NCBI GenBank assembly: GCA_009692115.1
Contig: SHZU01000014.1
Location: 1 to 58,852, forward strand
Length of the DNA: 58,852 bases
Source of the DNA: Gemmatimonadota bacterium
GTDB lineage: Bacteria; Gemmatimonadota; Gemmatimonadetes; Gemmatimonadales; GWC2-71-9
Direction of reading: 5' to 3'
In this document: piece after piece, positions 41,621-51,164 of the stretch
Numbering within the stretch: position 1 is the stretch's first letter
How the letters are laid out: each line of letters starts with the position of its first letter
Notes under the pieces: model-generated
Told to the model about the DNA's origin: nothing
What the model saw: the letters and a program-made list of their open reading frames with translations, nothing else
Database searches by the model: none
Program-made: the position numbers and the translations under genes

Positions 41621-43486
41621 ATGCCGAGGCTAAGATCGCTCCTCGCGGTCCTCATCCCAAGCGTCCTCGCGGGGCAAACCCTCCCGCGGGTCGTCATTCA
41701 GACCACCCTGGGCCAGATCGAAGTCGAGATCGACACGGTCCACGCCCCGGTTTCCGCCCAGAACTTTCTCCGGTATGTCGACGCGAAGTTCTCCGACCGG
41801 GGCTCGTTTCATCGAACCGTCACCATGGCCAACCAGCCCAATGACGCGGTCAAGATCGAAGTGATCCAGGCCGGTGGGGACACGACCCTCCAGAAACAGT
41901 CCGGACCGATCCTGCTCGAGCGGACCACCGTCACCGGCCTGAAGCACCGGGCCGGGACGATCTCGATGGCCCGGACCGGCCCGGACACGGCCCGAGATCA
42001 ATTCTTCATCTGCGTCACCGATCAGCCCGAACTGGACTTCGGCGGCAAGCGGAATCCCGACGGGCAGGGCTTTGCCGCCTTTGGGAAGGTCGTGGCTGGC
42101 CTCGACATCGTCCGAAAGATCCAGCAAAGCCCGGCCGACGGCCAACGGCTAACCCCGGCAATCGCCATCACCCAGATCAAGCGGAATAGCATGCTGTTCC
42201 AAGCGCCACCACCACCCACGGCCTTCGTAGATGTGGCCGTGCTCGCGATGGACCAGCCTGGCGTCCTCGAGCACCAGACCGTGCTCGTGAAAGACGGCCG
42301 AGTCTTCTGGATCGGCCCGGCCAAGCAGGCCCCGTCGTCGAAGAACTACCGGGTCATCGACGGGCGGGGCCAGTTTCTGCTGCCCGGCTTTTCCGATATG
42401 CACACCCACCCCGGCCGGCCGCTCGACCTGGTCACCTACCTGGCCAACGGGATTACCACCATCCGGGTGATGTGGGGCGACACCGCCACGTTAGGTTGGC
42501 GGAAGGCGGTCGCGGCCGGCTCGCTCGCCGGACCCCGCATCGTCACGTCGGGCGCCATCATCGACGGGAGCCCGCCGTTGCAGCCATCCATGACCGTCGT
42601 GACCGACCCCGCCAAAACTCGCGCCGAGATCGCGGCCCAGCATCGGGCCGGCTACGACTTCATCAAGGTCTATAACAGCGTCCCGAAGGCGGTGTACGAC
42701 ACCATCGTTCGGGTAGCCCGGGGGTTGGGCATGCCGGTGGCCGGCCACGTTCCGTTCGAGGTCGGACTCACCGGCGCCCTCGCCGCGAAGCAGGCCTCGA
42801 TCGAGCACTTGCGAGGATACATTGCCGAGTTGGTGCCGAAGGACGCAGCCGTGCAGCCCGGGGCAACCCTCCGGTCCCGCACCGTGGCGTGGAACTACAT
42901 CGACCGGTCGCGGTTTCCGGGCCTGGTGGAGCAAACGGTCCGGGCCGGAGTCTGGAATACTCCCACGTTCGTCGTGGCGTATCACATGATGCTGCCCGAT
43001 TCGGCGTACCGGGCCCTGGCCCAACGTCCCGAGGTCAAACTGTTTCCGGGCCAAGGGGCTCCGGACCGTTCCAAGATCAGTTTCTTGGCCGACTTTACCG
43101 AGGCCGATTTTGCCGAGGCAGGGCGGGCCCTGGTGCCCCAACTGGAGTTGGCCAGGGCCCTGGCCAACGGTGGCGCCAAGCTGATGATCGGGACCGACTC
43201 GTGGCTCCAGGGGTACGCCTATCACGACGAGCTGATGCTCTTCGAGCGCGGCGGGTTCTCGCCGGCGGAGGTCCTTCGGATGGCCGCCCGGGCCGGACCC
43301 GAGTTTCTGGGTAACGCCCTGACCCAGGGCACCGTGGCACCGGGACAGGTGGCCGACCTCCAACTGGTGGGCGGCAATCCGCTCGAGTCGTTAGGCAACC
43401 TCCGGGACCGTCGCGGGGTCATGGCCCAAGGCCGGTGGTACTCCGCGGCCGACTTGAACGCCAGACTGACCGGAGGCGCCCCCTAA
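41621..43486 (+). CDS. secreted fusion of cyclophilin-type peptidyl-prolyl isomerase and amidohydrolase
   Basis: 621 residues, one uninterrupted frame with GGAG 5 bases before the ATG. A signal peptide ends near LAGQT. Residues 23-190 are a cyclophilin: VVIQTTLGQIEVEI, APVSAQNFLRYVDAKF, SFHRTV, GTISMARTGPDTARDQFFIC and FGKVVAGLDIVRKI. After a proline-rich linker (APPPPTAF) an imidazolonepropionase-like amidohydrolase begins at about residue 200: PGFSDMHTHPGRP with the metal pair His261/His263, KVYNSVPK (Lys), AGHVPFEVGL, IEHLRGY and IGTDSWL with Asp526. Each half looks complete for its fold. The cyclophilin keeps SFHRTV, QFFIC and FGKVV but lacks the strict FMIQGGD block (VIQAGGD here). Confidence 0.85.
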   Translation: MPRLRSLLAVLIPSVLAGQTLPRVVIQTTLGQIEVEIDTVHAPVSAQNFLRYVDAKFSDRGSFHRTVTMANQPNDAVKIEVIQAGGDTTLQKQSGPILLERTTVTGLKHRAGTISMARTGPDTARDQFFICVTDQPELDFGGKRNPDGQGFAAFGKVVAGLDIVRKIQQSPADGQRLTPAIAITQIKRNSMLFQAPPPPTAFVDVAVLAMDQPGVLEHQTVLVKDGRVFWIGPAKQAPSSKNYRVIDGRGQFLLPGFSDMHTHPGRPLDLVTYLANGITTIRVMWGDTATLGWRKAVAAGSLAGPRIVTSGAIIDGSPPLQPSMTVVTDPAKTRAEIAAQHRAGYDFIKVYNSVPKAVYDTIVRVARGLGMPVAGHVPFEVGLTGALAAKQASIEHLRGYIAELVPKDAAVQPGATLRSRTVAWNYIDRSRFPGLVEQTVRAGVWNTPTFVVAYHMMLPDSAYRALAQRPEVKLFPGQGAPDRSKISFLADFTEADFAEAGRALVPQLELARALANGGAKLMIGTDSWLQGYAYHDELMLFERGGFSPAEVLRMAARAGPEFLGNALTQGTVAPGQVADLQLVGGNPLESLGNLRDRRGVMAQGRWYSAADLNARLTGGAP

Positions 43487-43488
43487 GC

Positions 43489-44448
43489 CTACGGCTCGAG
43501 GATCCGCGCCAGCCAGTGGAGTACGTTGAGGACAAATTGAGAATTTTGTTCCGCCATCGGGGCGTTCATACCCATCGGCCGCTGCTCAGGTCCGGCCACT
43601 TGGGCGCTGAACATGGCGGCTTCGCCGAAGAAGGCCACCCGGCCGCCGCGGACCCGGATCGTCGCGCCCTGCAACCAACCGCCGACCGGCCGCCTTTTGG
43701 TGTCGGGGCCGAATTGCCACGCAATCCGGGGCTCGAGCGACACAAACGACGCCGGCAGGATCAGCACCGGGGCGGCCCGCCCTACCGCCACCCGAAACGC
43801 CTGTCCGGTAAAGCTCCGCACCTGAGTGATCCGCTCGGTGGTATCGCGACCTCTCACAATCGGGTGCGGCCGGAGGGTGCCATCGCTCGAGGTAAAGAGG
43901 GTCGGGAGGGCAAAGGCGGCCTGGCGCTCCGCATCGCCTCCTTCGAACCCCGCCACGGCAAACCCATCGGTAAACGAGATTCCGAATGCCGTCGCCAGTT
44001 GGGCCGCGGCGCCCGCCAGCGGCATATGATCGGCAATCAGGAGCAGCGACCCGCCCTGCTCCACCCACAGATAGACCGACTTGATTTCATCTTTGGTAAA
44101 CGCCGACGGCGTCGGGGTTGGATAGGTGTCCCAACTGCTGTCGTTCGGCTGGGCGTTCGAGATGACCAAAATCCGGCACCGGGACAACCCGTCGAAATCG
44201 AACCCCGCTCGATTGGCCGAGACTCGGAACCCGTCCCGCCGAGCCAACTCACCAAAGGCCCGGAACCGGTTGTCGAGGGTGTGAAAGTTGTGGTGGGCCT
44301 CGTCGAGGCAGAGCGTCGGGCCCGCCCCGATCGGATAGGCGGGCCGCCGGACCGGCGGCCGGAACGCGGTGTCGGGAACTTGTTGGGCGCTGACCGATCC
44401 GCCGGCCAGCGCCCCGACCAGCCACCCGACCGCACAGCGGATCATCAC
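43489..44448 (-). CDS. secreted DUF4350-like protein
   Basis: 319 residues with signal peptide (LVGALAGGSVSAQQ). LCLDEAHHNFHTLDNRFRAF, CRILVISNAQPNDSS and VYLWVEQGGSLLLIADHMPL resemble the DUF4350/GldG-like alpha/beta fold, related to class I glutamine amidotransferase-like domains. A catalytic Cys is not obvious. It is last in a leftward operon, 4 bases after a small gene, and converges with the cyclophilin fusion gene at 2 bases. Confidence 0.6.
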   Translation of the reverse strand: MMIRCAVGWLVGALAGGSVSAQQVPDTAFRPPVRRPAYPIGAGPTLCLDEAHHNFHTLDNRFRAFGELARRDGFRVSANRAGFDFDGLSRCRILVISNAQPNDSSWDTYPTPTPSAFTKDEIKSVYLWVEQGGSLLLIADHMPLAGAAAQLATAFGISFTDGFAVAGFEGGDAERQAAFALPTLFTSSDGTLRPHPIVRGRDTTERITQVRSFTGQAFRVAVGRAAPVLILPASFVSLEPRIAWQFGPDTKRRPVGGWLQGATIRVRGGRVAFFGEAAMFSAQVAGPEQRPMGMNAPMAEQNSQFVLNVLHWLARILEP

Positions 44449-44452
44449 TTGA

Positions 44453-44704
44453 CTACTTGCCCTCGAATTTGGTGGCGATGGCTTCCGCCACCCGCTTTAC
44501 CAGGGCCGATGGATCCTCGGCGCCGTTCCGGGACTCGACCGTGATGACATAGCGATACCGGGTGATGGCGGTGATCTTGGCGTCCTTGGACTCCTTGTCG
44601 AACTCCTCCCATCCTCCGGTATAGGGCACGCCCATCTTGACCGACCCGACCCGGCGGCGGGCATCTTCCTGGCCGAAGGCCATCATCATCGGGGCCGCCA
44701 TCAT
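44453..44704 (-). CDS. small hypothetical protein, 83 residues
   Basis: A Met-rich start (MMAAPMMMAFGQEDARRR) is followed by VGSVKMGVPYTGGWEEFDKE and a beta-alpha segment ITRYRYVITVESRNG ending VAEAIATKFEGK. No signal peptide or family is recognised. Its position, 9 bases after the LVIVD-protein stop and 4 bases before the DUF4350-like start, supports real expression within the operon. Confidence 0.55.
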   Translation of the reverse strand: MMAAPMMMAFGQEDARRRVGSVKMGVPYTGGWEEFDKESKDAKITAITRYRYVITVESRNGAEDPSALVKRVAEAIATKFEGK

Positions 44705-44713
44705 CGCGTACCC

Positions 44714-46660
44714 TTAGGGTGTGAGGCGCTTCGGCGCCAGACGGCCCACCCAGATCCCGCTGTTCATGTCGGTCGCATAGACGAATCCCCGGTGCGGCTG
44801 GGCGCCCCAGCTCATCGGGACGTTCGGCCGGAAGCCCTTGGCCGACGCCGCCCAGATCGAGCCGATCTCCCGGCCCTGGGCGTACAGATCACCCCGGAGT
44901 TCGCCGCTGACATCGACCGCGCGGACTCCGGCCTCGAAGTTCCCCACGTACAGCACGTCGTTCTCGATCCAGATGTTGTGGCTCCCGGCATTCGGCACGC
45001 TGTACTCCGCCACCTTCACCGGGTGCTCGATGTCGGTCACATCGAGCACGTGGAGCCGGCCCAGGGTCTTGATCCGGTCCCGGCTGTCGGAGTCGAACAG
45101 CTGGGGAAACACTTCATCGCCGATGACGAGGTACTTCCCGTAGCGAAACACGGTATGCGTCCCCGCCAGCATGTCGGGCGGATAGAACTCAGTGGTATTG
45201 TAGGTGTAGCGACTGACGAAGGCGGGGTTGGCGGGACTCCCGCCCTTGATCCCGCTCCCGACATCGAGAATGACCACGCCGTCCTTGAAGTAGGCCAAGT
45301 ACGCCAGGCCATCCTTGACCTGAATGTCGTGCAGGTAGCGGCCGGCGGTCTGCCCCGTCGGGTCGACATAGGCATGCCGGTTATCCAAGGTCCACTTCCC
45401 GACCTCCCGCGGATTGGCCGGGTCCTGGAAGTCGATCACCTTCATGCCCCGGGTCCCGTCGTCGGTGAGATAGACATAGTGCCCGTCGACAAACGCGCTG
45501 TGGACGCCGGCGGACACGGTGGCCGTATACTCCGACAACAGTTTCGGGTGGAGCGGCGCGGACAAATCCAGGAAAGCAATCCCGTTCTTCCGCACAGACG
45601 AGCCCTGCCGGGACACCACGCCGATCTTGCCGTCGGCCGTGGTCGAGATGTCGTTGATGATCCTCGCGTCGAACATCACGGAATCGGTCTTGACCGGAGC
45701 GGCCGGATTGGAAATGTCGAAGGCGTAGATCCGGTCGGCGATGGTGCTCACGTAATACACGCTGCCGATGGCCCACCCTTCGGCTGCCTGGAGGTCGCTG
45801 AACACCACCGACCCCACGGTCTCGAAGGTCCGATCGTGGACCCGCGGCAGAATCGTGACGGTGGTGGCGGCGGTCACCGCCCCGGCAATCGCGTTCACGA
45901 GATAAGCTCCGGCCCGCTCGGCCACCAAGGCGCCGTCCGGATAGACCGTGGCCCCGCCGCCACTCACCACCCACCGCACCGGGGCGTCCGCCACGAACCC
46001 GCCCGATCGATCGAACGCCCGGGCACTCATTCGGAGCACATCACCAGTGCGTCCCCCCGCTGGTCCGGTGACCTCGAGCCGCGCCACCGGATTCTTGATC
46101 ACCTCGACCCGGAGTGATCCGGACACGCCGGCGGTCGTGGCGGTGATGGTCGCGGACCCCGGCGCCCGGCCGGTCACGACGCCGGACGGATCGACCGACG
46201 CGACGCCGGGCGACGAGGACCGAAACACCATCGCGGGACCGAGCAAGGGTTCGTCGTCTTCGGTCGTGGCGGTCGCCGTGAGGCGGACCACGCCGCCTGG
46301 AACGAGTCGGCCGCCCTCAGCACCAATCGTCACCTTGACGGCCGGCTTCGGCAGCACCGTGAATTCGGCCGAACCGACTTTGCCGCCCACCCGAGCCAAC
46401 ACCTTGAGACTACCTTGCCGGAACGCGCGGACCATCCCGCTTTGGTCCACCGCGGCAATCTCGAACGGCCCCGAGAGCCACACCACAGTGCCGCCCGGGA
46501 TCACGTTGCCCGCCGCGTCTTTGGCGCGGGCCGTCAACTGCACCGAACGGCCCGCGACCACAGTGCCCGAGGCCGGCGACACTTCAACCGAAGCCACCTG
46601 GGCCCCGGCTTGGCCCCGGACCAATGCCACCAGCAGGAACAACGTGACGGCTGTCTTCAT
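44714..46660 (-). CDS. secreted protein with Ig-like (BIG2) domains and LVIVD repeats
   Basis: 648 residues from the ATG at 46660 (overlap of 4 bases with the permease). Signal peptide ends RGQAGAQ. Residues 25-295 are three to four Ig-like beta domains with BIG2 hallmarks (ASVDPSGVVTGRAPGSATIT). Residues 300-640 are LVIVD-type beta-propeller repeats: RIYAFDISNPAAPVKTDS, GMKVIDFQDPANPREVGKW, LHVLDVTDIEHPVKVAEY and VRAVDVSGELRG. Such proteins bind surfaces or partners outside the cell; no enzymatic site is seen. Confidence 0.82.
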   Translation of the reverse strand: MKTAVTLFLLVALVRGQAGAQVASVEVSPASGTVVAGRSVQLTARAKDAAGNVIPGGTVVWLSGPFEIAAVDQSGMVRAFRQGSLKVLARVGGKVGSAEFTVLPKPAVKVTIGAEGGRLVPGGVVRLTATATTEDDEPLLGPAMVFRSSSPGVASVDPSGVVTGRAPGSATITATTAGVSGSLRVEVIKNPVARLEVTGPAGGRTGDVLRMSARAFDRSGGFVADAPVRWVVSGGGATVYPDGALVAERAGAYLVNAIAGAVTAATTVTILPRVHDRTFETVGSVVFSDLQAAEGWAIGSVYYVSTIADRIYAFDISNPAAPVKTDSVMFDARIINDISTTADGKIGVVSRQGSSVRKNGIAFLDLSAPLHPKLLSEYTATVSAGVHSAFVDGHYVYLTDDGTRGMKVIDFQDPANPREVGKWTLDNRHAYVDPTGQTAGRYLHDIQVKDGLAYLAYFKDGVVILDVGSGIKGGSPANPAFVSRYTYNTTEFYPPDMLAGTHTVFRYGKYLVIGDEVFPQLFDSDSRDRIKTLGRLHVLDVTDIEHPVKVAEYSVPNAGSHNIWIENDVLYVGNFEAGVRAVDVSGELRGDLYAQGREIGSIWAASAKGFRPNVPMSWGAQPHRGFVYATDMNSGIWVGRLAPKRLTP

Positions 46661-47976
46661 AGATGATCTGGCGCCCCCTGCGCCTTCCGAGATGCGAAGT
46701 AGGTTACCGCGGCAAGCAGGACCGTGACACCTACCGCCCCCACCTCCCGCCGCTCCAACGTGGTGGCGAGCACCACCACCAAGCCCATGGCCGCGAGCGG
46801 AATGACCGGGCCACCGATCAGCCTGAAGGGCGCGCCATCCTCGCCGATCCGCCGCCGCTGCAGCACCAGCGTGGCGGCGCAGCAGACGAAATAGATCAGG
46901 AGTAACGCACTCGACGACAAGGCCGTCAAGGTGTCGAAATCCGCCACGATGGCCAGGACGCAACTCAAGGCAGCATGCACCATGATGGCCACCGCCGGCG
47001 AGCCGAACCGCGGATGCACCGCGGCAATCGCGCGCGGAATCCGGCCGGCCAGCGCCATGGCATAGAGCGTCCGCGGCGCAATCAGCATCGCCGCGCTAAG
47101 AAACCCGATCGTCGAAATCACGGCGGCCAGCAGAATGAAGGTCCGTCCGCCGTCACCGAACACCACCGCCGCCGCATCGGCGAGTGGGGCCTGGGTATGA
47201 GTCGGCAGTTCCGGGCCGAGGAGGCCTTGGGCCGCGAATTGGACGCCGAGATAAATGATCGTCGCCGCCACCAGCCCGCCAAGAATTCCCCGCGGAACCG
47301 TCCGGGCCGGGTCGCGGAGCTCGCCGCTGACTGCCAAGGCCGACTCGAGGCCGGCAAAGAGATAAAGCAGTCGCATCGCCATCCGGCCGATGTCGGCCGC
47401 GGGCGGGATCACGTCCCATCGGACAAACTCGGGTCGGAACGCCACCAGGCCGATGATCCCAAGTAGAATCAAGGGCGCCAACTTGGCGAAGGTGACCAGT
47501 TCCACCACTCGGACCCCGCCGCGGGCCCCGCCGCGGATGTTGATCCAGGCAAAAATACCGAACGTCAGGACCAGGATCAGCGCCCGGGGCATGCCTTCCC
47601 CGACCACCGGAACCAGCACCGACAACGACCGGATGAACACCGTGCCGACCACGGCTGTCGCCACCAACTGGACCCCGAGGTAGGTCAGGAGGCCAACCAG
47701 CCACGCTGTAAACGGGCCAAAGGCCGTCTCGACGTACGCGTACATGCCCCCGGTACCCGTCACTCGGCTGCCCGATTCCGCGAAACAGAGCGCGATCAGG
47801 CCCATCAGCGCCGCGGCCACCACGTAGGCCAGAATGCCGGGCCCGCCGAGCGTGGCGGCAATGGTGGCCGGGAAGACGAAAATGCTCGATCCAATGATGA
47901 GATTGATGACGCTGGCCCCGAGGCCGAAGGGGCCGATCGTCCGGGCGAGGCCACCGGAACTCTGCTGGTCGTTCAC
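46657..47976 (-). CDS. APC-superfamily amino acid permease
   Basis: 439 residues from a GTG at 47976. An ATG at 48060 is in frame, but its 28 extra residues are polar and would leave only 21 bases to the divergent hydrolase gene. IGPFGLGASVINLIIGSSIF is the first helix; GARGGVRVVELVTFAKLAPL and LYLFAGLESALAVSGELRDP are conserved APC blocks. About twelve membrane segments are seen. It is first in the permease-LVIVD-small-DUF4350 operon, an unusual set. Confidence 0.83.
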   Translation of the reverse strand: MNDQQSSGGLARTIGPFGLGASVINLIIGSSIFVFPATIAATLGGPGILAYVVAAALMGLIALCFAESGSRVTGTGGMYAYVETAFGPFTAWLVGLLTYLGVQLVATAVVGTVFIRSLSVLVPVVGEGMPRALILVLTFGIFAWINIRGGARGGVRVVELVTFAKLAPLILLGIIGLVAFRPEFVRWDVIPPAADIGRMAMRLLYLFAGLESALAVSGELRDPARTVPRGILGGLVAATIIYLGVQFAAQGLLGPELPTHTQAPLADAAAVVFGDGGRTFILLAAVISTIGFLSAAMLIAPRTLYAMALAGRIPRAIAAVHPRFGSPAVAIMVHAALSCVLAIVADFDTLTALSSSALLLIYFVCCAATLVLQRRRIGEDGAPFRLIGGPVIPLAAMGLVVVLATTLERREVGAVGVTVLLAAVTYFASRKAQGAPDHL

Positions 47977-48081
47977 TGGTCGTGAGTCCTTGGTGGCCGA
48001 GGCGGTGCCAATAGTATCACCAACACCTAGCGATGGACCAGAGAAGGGCCGTATCTTCATTTATCTACGATCCGAGAACTC

Positions 48082-49539
48082 ATGTTGACTCCCGCCTTCC
48101 GGCTCGGCGTTCTGACGCTCGCCCTTTTCTGGGGTAGCGCCCGAGCCCTCGACGGCCAAGCAATCGCCACCCATCCCCGGGTCAAAGAAGCCCTCGCGGC
48201 CTACGAAAAGTGGCTCGACGGCGAACGGGCCTTCAAGAAGATCCCCGGCATCGCGTCCGCGCTGGTCATCGACCAAGACGTGATCTGGCAGGGCGGCACC
48301 GGGTATGCGGATTGGGCCCGGAAGACGCCGGCCACCCCGAACACCCTCTACAGCATCTGCTCGATTTCAAAACTGTTCACCAGTATTTCGACGCTCCAAC
48401 TCCGCGACCAAGGCAAGCTCCGCCTCGATGATCCGGTGGCCAAGCACGTCCCCTGGTTCGCGCCGAAGACGGCCTACCCGGCCGACGGCCCGATCACCGT
48501 CGAGGGGCTGTTGACCCATGCCTCGGGATTGCAGCGGGAGTTTGCCGACACCCTCTGGGTCGAGCCGAACATGGCCTTCCCGACCATCGACGAACTCAAG
48601 CGCGACGTGGCCGGCCGCGAGGTGGCCTACCGGCCCGAGCAGTACTTCCAGTACTCCAACCTCGGCTTCACGATGCTGGGCGCCGTGGTGGAGGCCGCCT
48701 CGGGCCGGCCCTACGCCGACTACGTCCAAACCAACATTCTGGGCCCCTTGGGCTTGACCAACACCTTCTCCGAAATGCCGGCGGCGGAACGCGGGAAACG
48801 ATTGGCCATGGGCTACAGCGGTATCGACCGGGACGGCAACCGTCACCCGATGCCGTTCTATCAGACCAAGGCCATGGCGCCGGCCGCTGGCTACGCGTCG
48901 ACCGCCCTCGATCTCGCCAAGTTCGCTTCGTGGCAATTCCGGTTGCTCGCCGAGGGCGGCACGACCGTCCTCTCCGCCACCACCCTCCGGGAAATGCAGC
49001 GGGTCCACTTCCTGGATCCGGGCTGGAAGACCACCTGGGGCTTAGGGTTCGAAGTCTGGCGCCATGATGACAAGACCTTCGTTGGCCACGGGGGCAGCTG
49101 CCCGGGCTACCGAACCCAGTTGACCATGAAGCCCGACGAGAAGATCGCCACCATCGTCATGACCAACACCTTCGACACCGACGCGTCCGGGTTGGCCCAG
49201 CAGGCCTACGAGTTCCTCGGCCCCGCCGTCAAGGAAGCCCGGGCCGACACGGCCCGCACCATCGCCGCGGCCGACCCCGCGCTCGATCGGTACCTCGGTA
49301 CCTATTTGAGCTTCGGGGGCGAAATGGAAGTGATCCGGTGGCAGGGCGGGTTGGCCACGATGCAGGTGCCGAGCGCCAATCCGGTCAAGACCATCACGAA
49401 GTACCGCAAAACGGGCGACCACACCTTCCGGGAAATCCGGCCGGACGGCGCGTTAGGCGAACGAATGACCTTCGACCTCGGTCCCGACGGCCGGCCAACC
49501 CGGGCGCGGACCAACTACCTCATGCCGAGAATCAAGTGA
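48082..49539 (+). CDS. secreted serine hydrolase (beta-lactamase family)
   Basis: 485 residues with signal peptide (FWGSARALDGQA). The nucleophile motif is Ser94-Ile-Ser-Lys97, the second motif YSN in FQYSNLGFTMLG, and the third HGG in VGHGGSCPGYR. The C-terminal 100 residues (YLGTYLSFGGEMEVIRWQ) are a DUF3471-like beta domain. It is followed after 8 bases by another hydrolase of the same superfamily but clearly different sequence. Likely substrates are D-amino-acid esters, amides or peptides. Confidence 0.87.
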   Translation: MLTPAFRLGVLTLALFWGSARALDGQAIATHPRVKEALAAYEKWLDGERAFKKIPGIASALVIDQDVIWQGGTGYADWARKTPATPNTLYSICSISKLFTSISTLQLRDQGKLRLDDPVAKHVPWFAPKTAYPADGPITVEGLLTHASGLQREFADTLWVEPNMAFPTIDELKRDVAGREVAYRPEQYFQYSNLGFTMLGAVVEAASGRPYADYVQTNILGPLGLTNTFSEMPAAERGKRLAMGYSGIDRDGNRHPMPFYQTKAMAPAAGYASTALDLAKFASWQFRLLAEGGTTVLSATTLREMQRVHFLDPGWKTTWGLGFEVWRHDDKTFVGHGGSCPGYRTQLTMKPDEKIATIVMTNTFDTDASGLAQQAYEFLGPAVKEARADTARTIAAADPALDRYLGTYLSFGGEMEVIRWQGGLATMQVPSANPVKTITKYRKTGDHTFREIRPDGALGERMTFDLGPDGRPTRARTNYLMPRIK

Positions 49540-49547
49540 GACTTTCC

Positions 49548-50954
49548 ATGCTTCGTCCTATCGTCCGCGCCATCGTGCTGCTTGGGCTCCTCGCCGGCAC
49601 CCCGGCCGCCGCCCAGACGGGCCAGTTCAACCTCGAAAAGACCAAGACGGTGCTGACCGGCCTGATCGAAACCGCCATCCGGGAGCGCGGGGTTCCGTCG
49701 ATCTCAATTGCCCTGGTCCGGGGCGATTCGATCGTGTGGAAAGCCGCGTTCGGCTACGCCAACGTCCGGACCAAGACGCCCGCCACCCCGGAGACGATCT
49801 ACAGCACCGGCTCGACCTTCAAATCCGCCACCGCTACGGGGTTGCTGCAGCTCCTGGAGCAGAAGAAGCTCGACCTCGATGCCCCGGTCAACCAGTATCT
49901 CGGCAATATCCAAGTCCAAGACCGACTTCAAAGCGACAAGCCCGTCACCACCCGCCACATCCTCTCGCACTGGTCGGGGTTGAACGCGGGCGCCGTGACC
50001 AAGCCGCTCTGGGGCCGCGAGCTGCCGAAGGCCCTGGAGCAGATGGTGTCCGGGCTCTATTCGATCCGCGCGCCGGAAGCCAAGTGGGAGTACAACAACT
50101 TCGCCTTCGGATTGGCCGGGCTTCTGCTCGAGAACATTTCCGGCACCGAGTACGAAAAGTACCTGATCGAGAACATCTTAAAGCCGCTCGGCGTCGCCAC
50201 GCCGCATCCAGTGTATCCCTCGGCTGAGATGGTGGAGTTGATGGCATTGCCGTACAACGCGGGCGGCGCCACCGGCAAGCCAGTACCCGTTGCCCAGGTC
50301 CACTTCGACGTCTACCCCGCCGGCGACATCTACCTCACGGCGGAGGACATGGCTCGCTTCCTGGCCATGCACTTGAACGGCGGCACCTTCCGCGGCAAGC
50401 GGATCATTTCCGAGGCGTCGGCCAAGCTGGCCCACGAGCCGCCCTACGGCGGGACCTACGGTTTTGGTTGGAGCGTCCGGAAGGAGTCCAGCGGCCACAC
50501 GATTATTTCTCACAGCGGCGGGATTCCGGGGCAGAGCAGCTATATGATGGGCGACGTGGACGCCAAGGTCGGCGTCTACTACATGTCGAACTCGGGGGCG
50601 CCGCCCGCCATCGGTGAGGCCGCGCTCAAGTTGCTCCGGGGCGAAGAGTACGTCCCGCCGGTTGCGGTTGAACGGAAGGCCATCACGGTCGACCCCAAAG
50701 TGCTCGACCGCTACGTCGGCACCTACAACCTGGGCGTCGGGATCAGCTTGGTCGTGACCCGGGAAGGCGCCGGCCTAGTCCTCCGGCAACACGGGTCCGA
50801 CGCTCCCATGGCGCTTCTCCCCGAGACCGCAACGACCTTCTTCGTCAGAGGCCAGGAGTTGATTGTCACCTTCGTCGCGGGGCCAACCGGGGCGATCGAC
50901 AAGTTGGTGGTTGGAAGCGGTGCCTCCGCGCTGGAAGCCAAGCGGAGCCAGTAG
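49548..50954 (+). CDS. secreted serine hydrolase (beta-lactamase family)
   Basis: 468 residues from the ATG at 49548, signal peptide ending GTPAAAQ. The nucleophile motif is Ser89-Thr-Phe-Lys92, an unusual x-x pair compared with the SISK/SVTK of its relatives here. YNN is in WEYNNFAFGLAG and HSGG in ISHSGGIPGQS. The C-terminal YVGTYNLGVGISLVVTREG is the beta domain. It is second in a two-gene operon. Confidence 0.87.
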   Translation: MLRPIVRAIVLLGLLAGTPAAAQTGQFNLEKTKTVLTGLIETAIRERGVPSISIALVRGDSIVWKAAFGYANVRTKTPATPETIYSTGSTFKSATATGLLQLLEQKKLDLDAPVNQYLGNIQVQDRLQSDKPVTTRHILSHWSGLNAGAVTKPLWGRELPKALEQMVSGLYSIRAPEAKWEYNNFAFGLAGLLLENISGTEYEKYLIENILKPLGVATPHPVYPSAEMVELMALPYNAGGATGKPVPVAQVHFDVYPAGDIYLTAEDMARFLAMHLNGGTFRGKRIISEASAKLAHEPPYGGTYGFGWSVRKESSGHTIISHSGGIPGQSSYMMGDVDAKVGVYYMSNSGAPPAIGEAALKLLRGEEYVPPVAVERKAITVDPKVLDRYVGTYNLGVGISLVVTREGAGLVLRQHGSDAPMALLPETATTFFVRGQELIVTFVAGPTGAIDKLVVGSGASALEAKRSQ

Positions 50955-51007
50955 CCGCCGCTTGAGCACGACGCCGGGATCGTCTGGCCGGTGACGGAGC
51001 TCGCAAC

Positions 51008-51025
51008 CCCCGATCAACATCGGGG
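51008..51025. terminator. hairpin, possible terminator without T tract
   Basis: CCCCGAT-CAAC-ATCGGGG forms a perfect 7-bp stem with a 4-base loop, 54 bases after the hydrolase stop at 50954. No T run follows, so it may act only as an RNA 3'-end stabiliser. Confidence 0.35.
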
Positions 51026-51074
51026 CGGAGCCGCGACTTGTCACATCGGAGCAACTCGATGAGATGATGGAGGA

Positions 51075-51164
51075 CTACTCCCGGACCAGTTCAAAGGTCG
51101 CGAGGGCCTCGGGCTGGACATTGATGAATCGCAACCGAGGGACGGCGCGGGGCGCATCGGGCAT
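51075..51164 (-). other. short open frame, 29 residues, possible gene tail
   Basis: The frame (MPDAPRAVPRLRFINVQPEA then LATFELVRE) stays open upstream as FDRTAR. RLRFINVQP..ATFELVR recalls a cupredoxin strand from a multicopper oxidase, but the match is weak. The rest of the 352-base gap 50955-51306 holds the hairpin and a 13-bp direct repeat GGCGGAGCCGCGA at 51023 and 51194. Confidence 0.2.
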
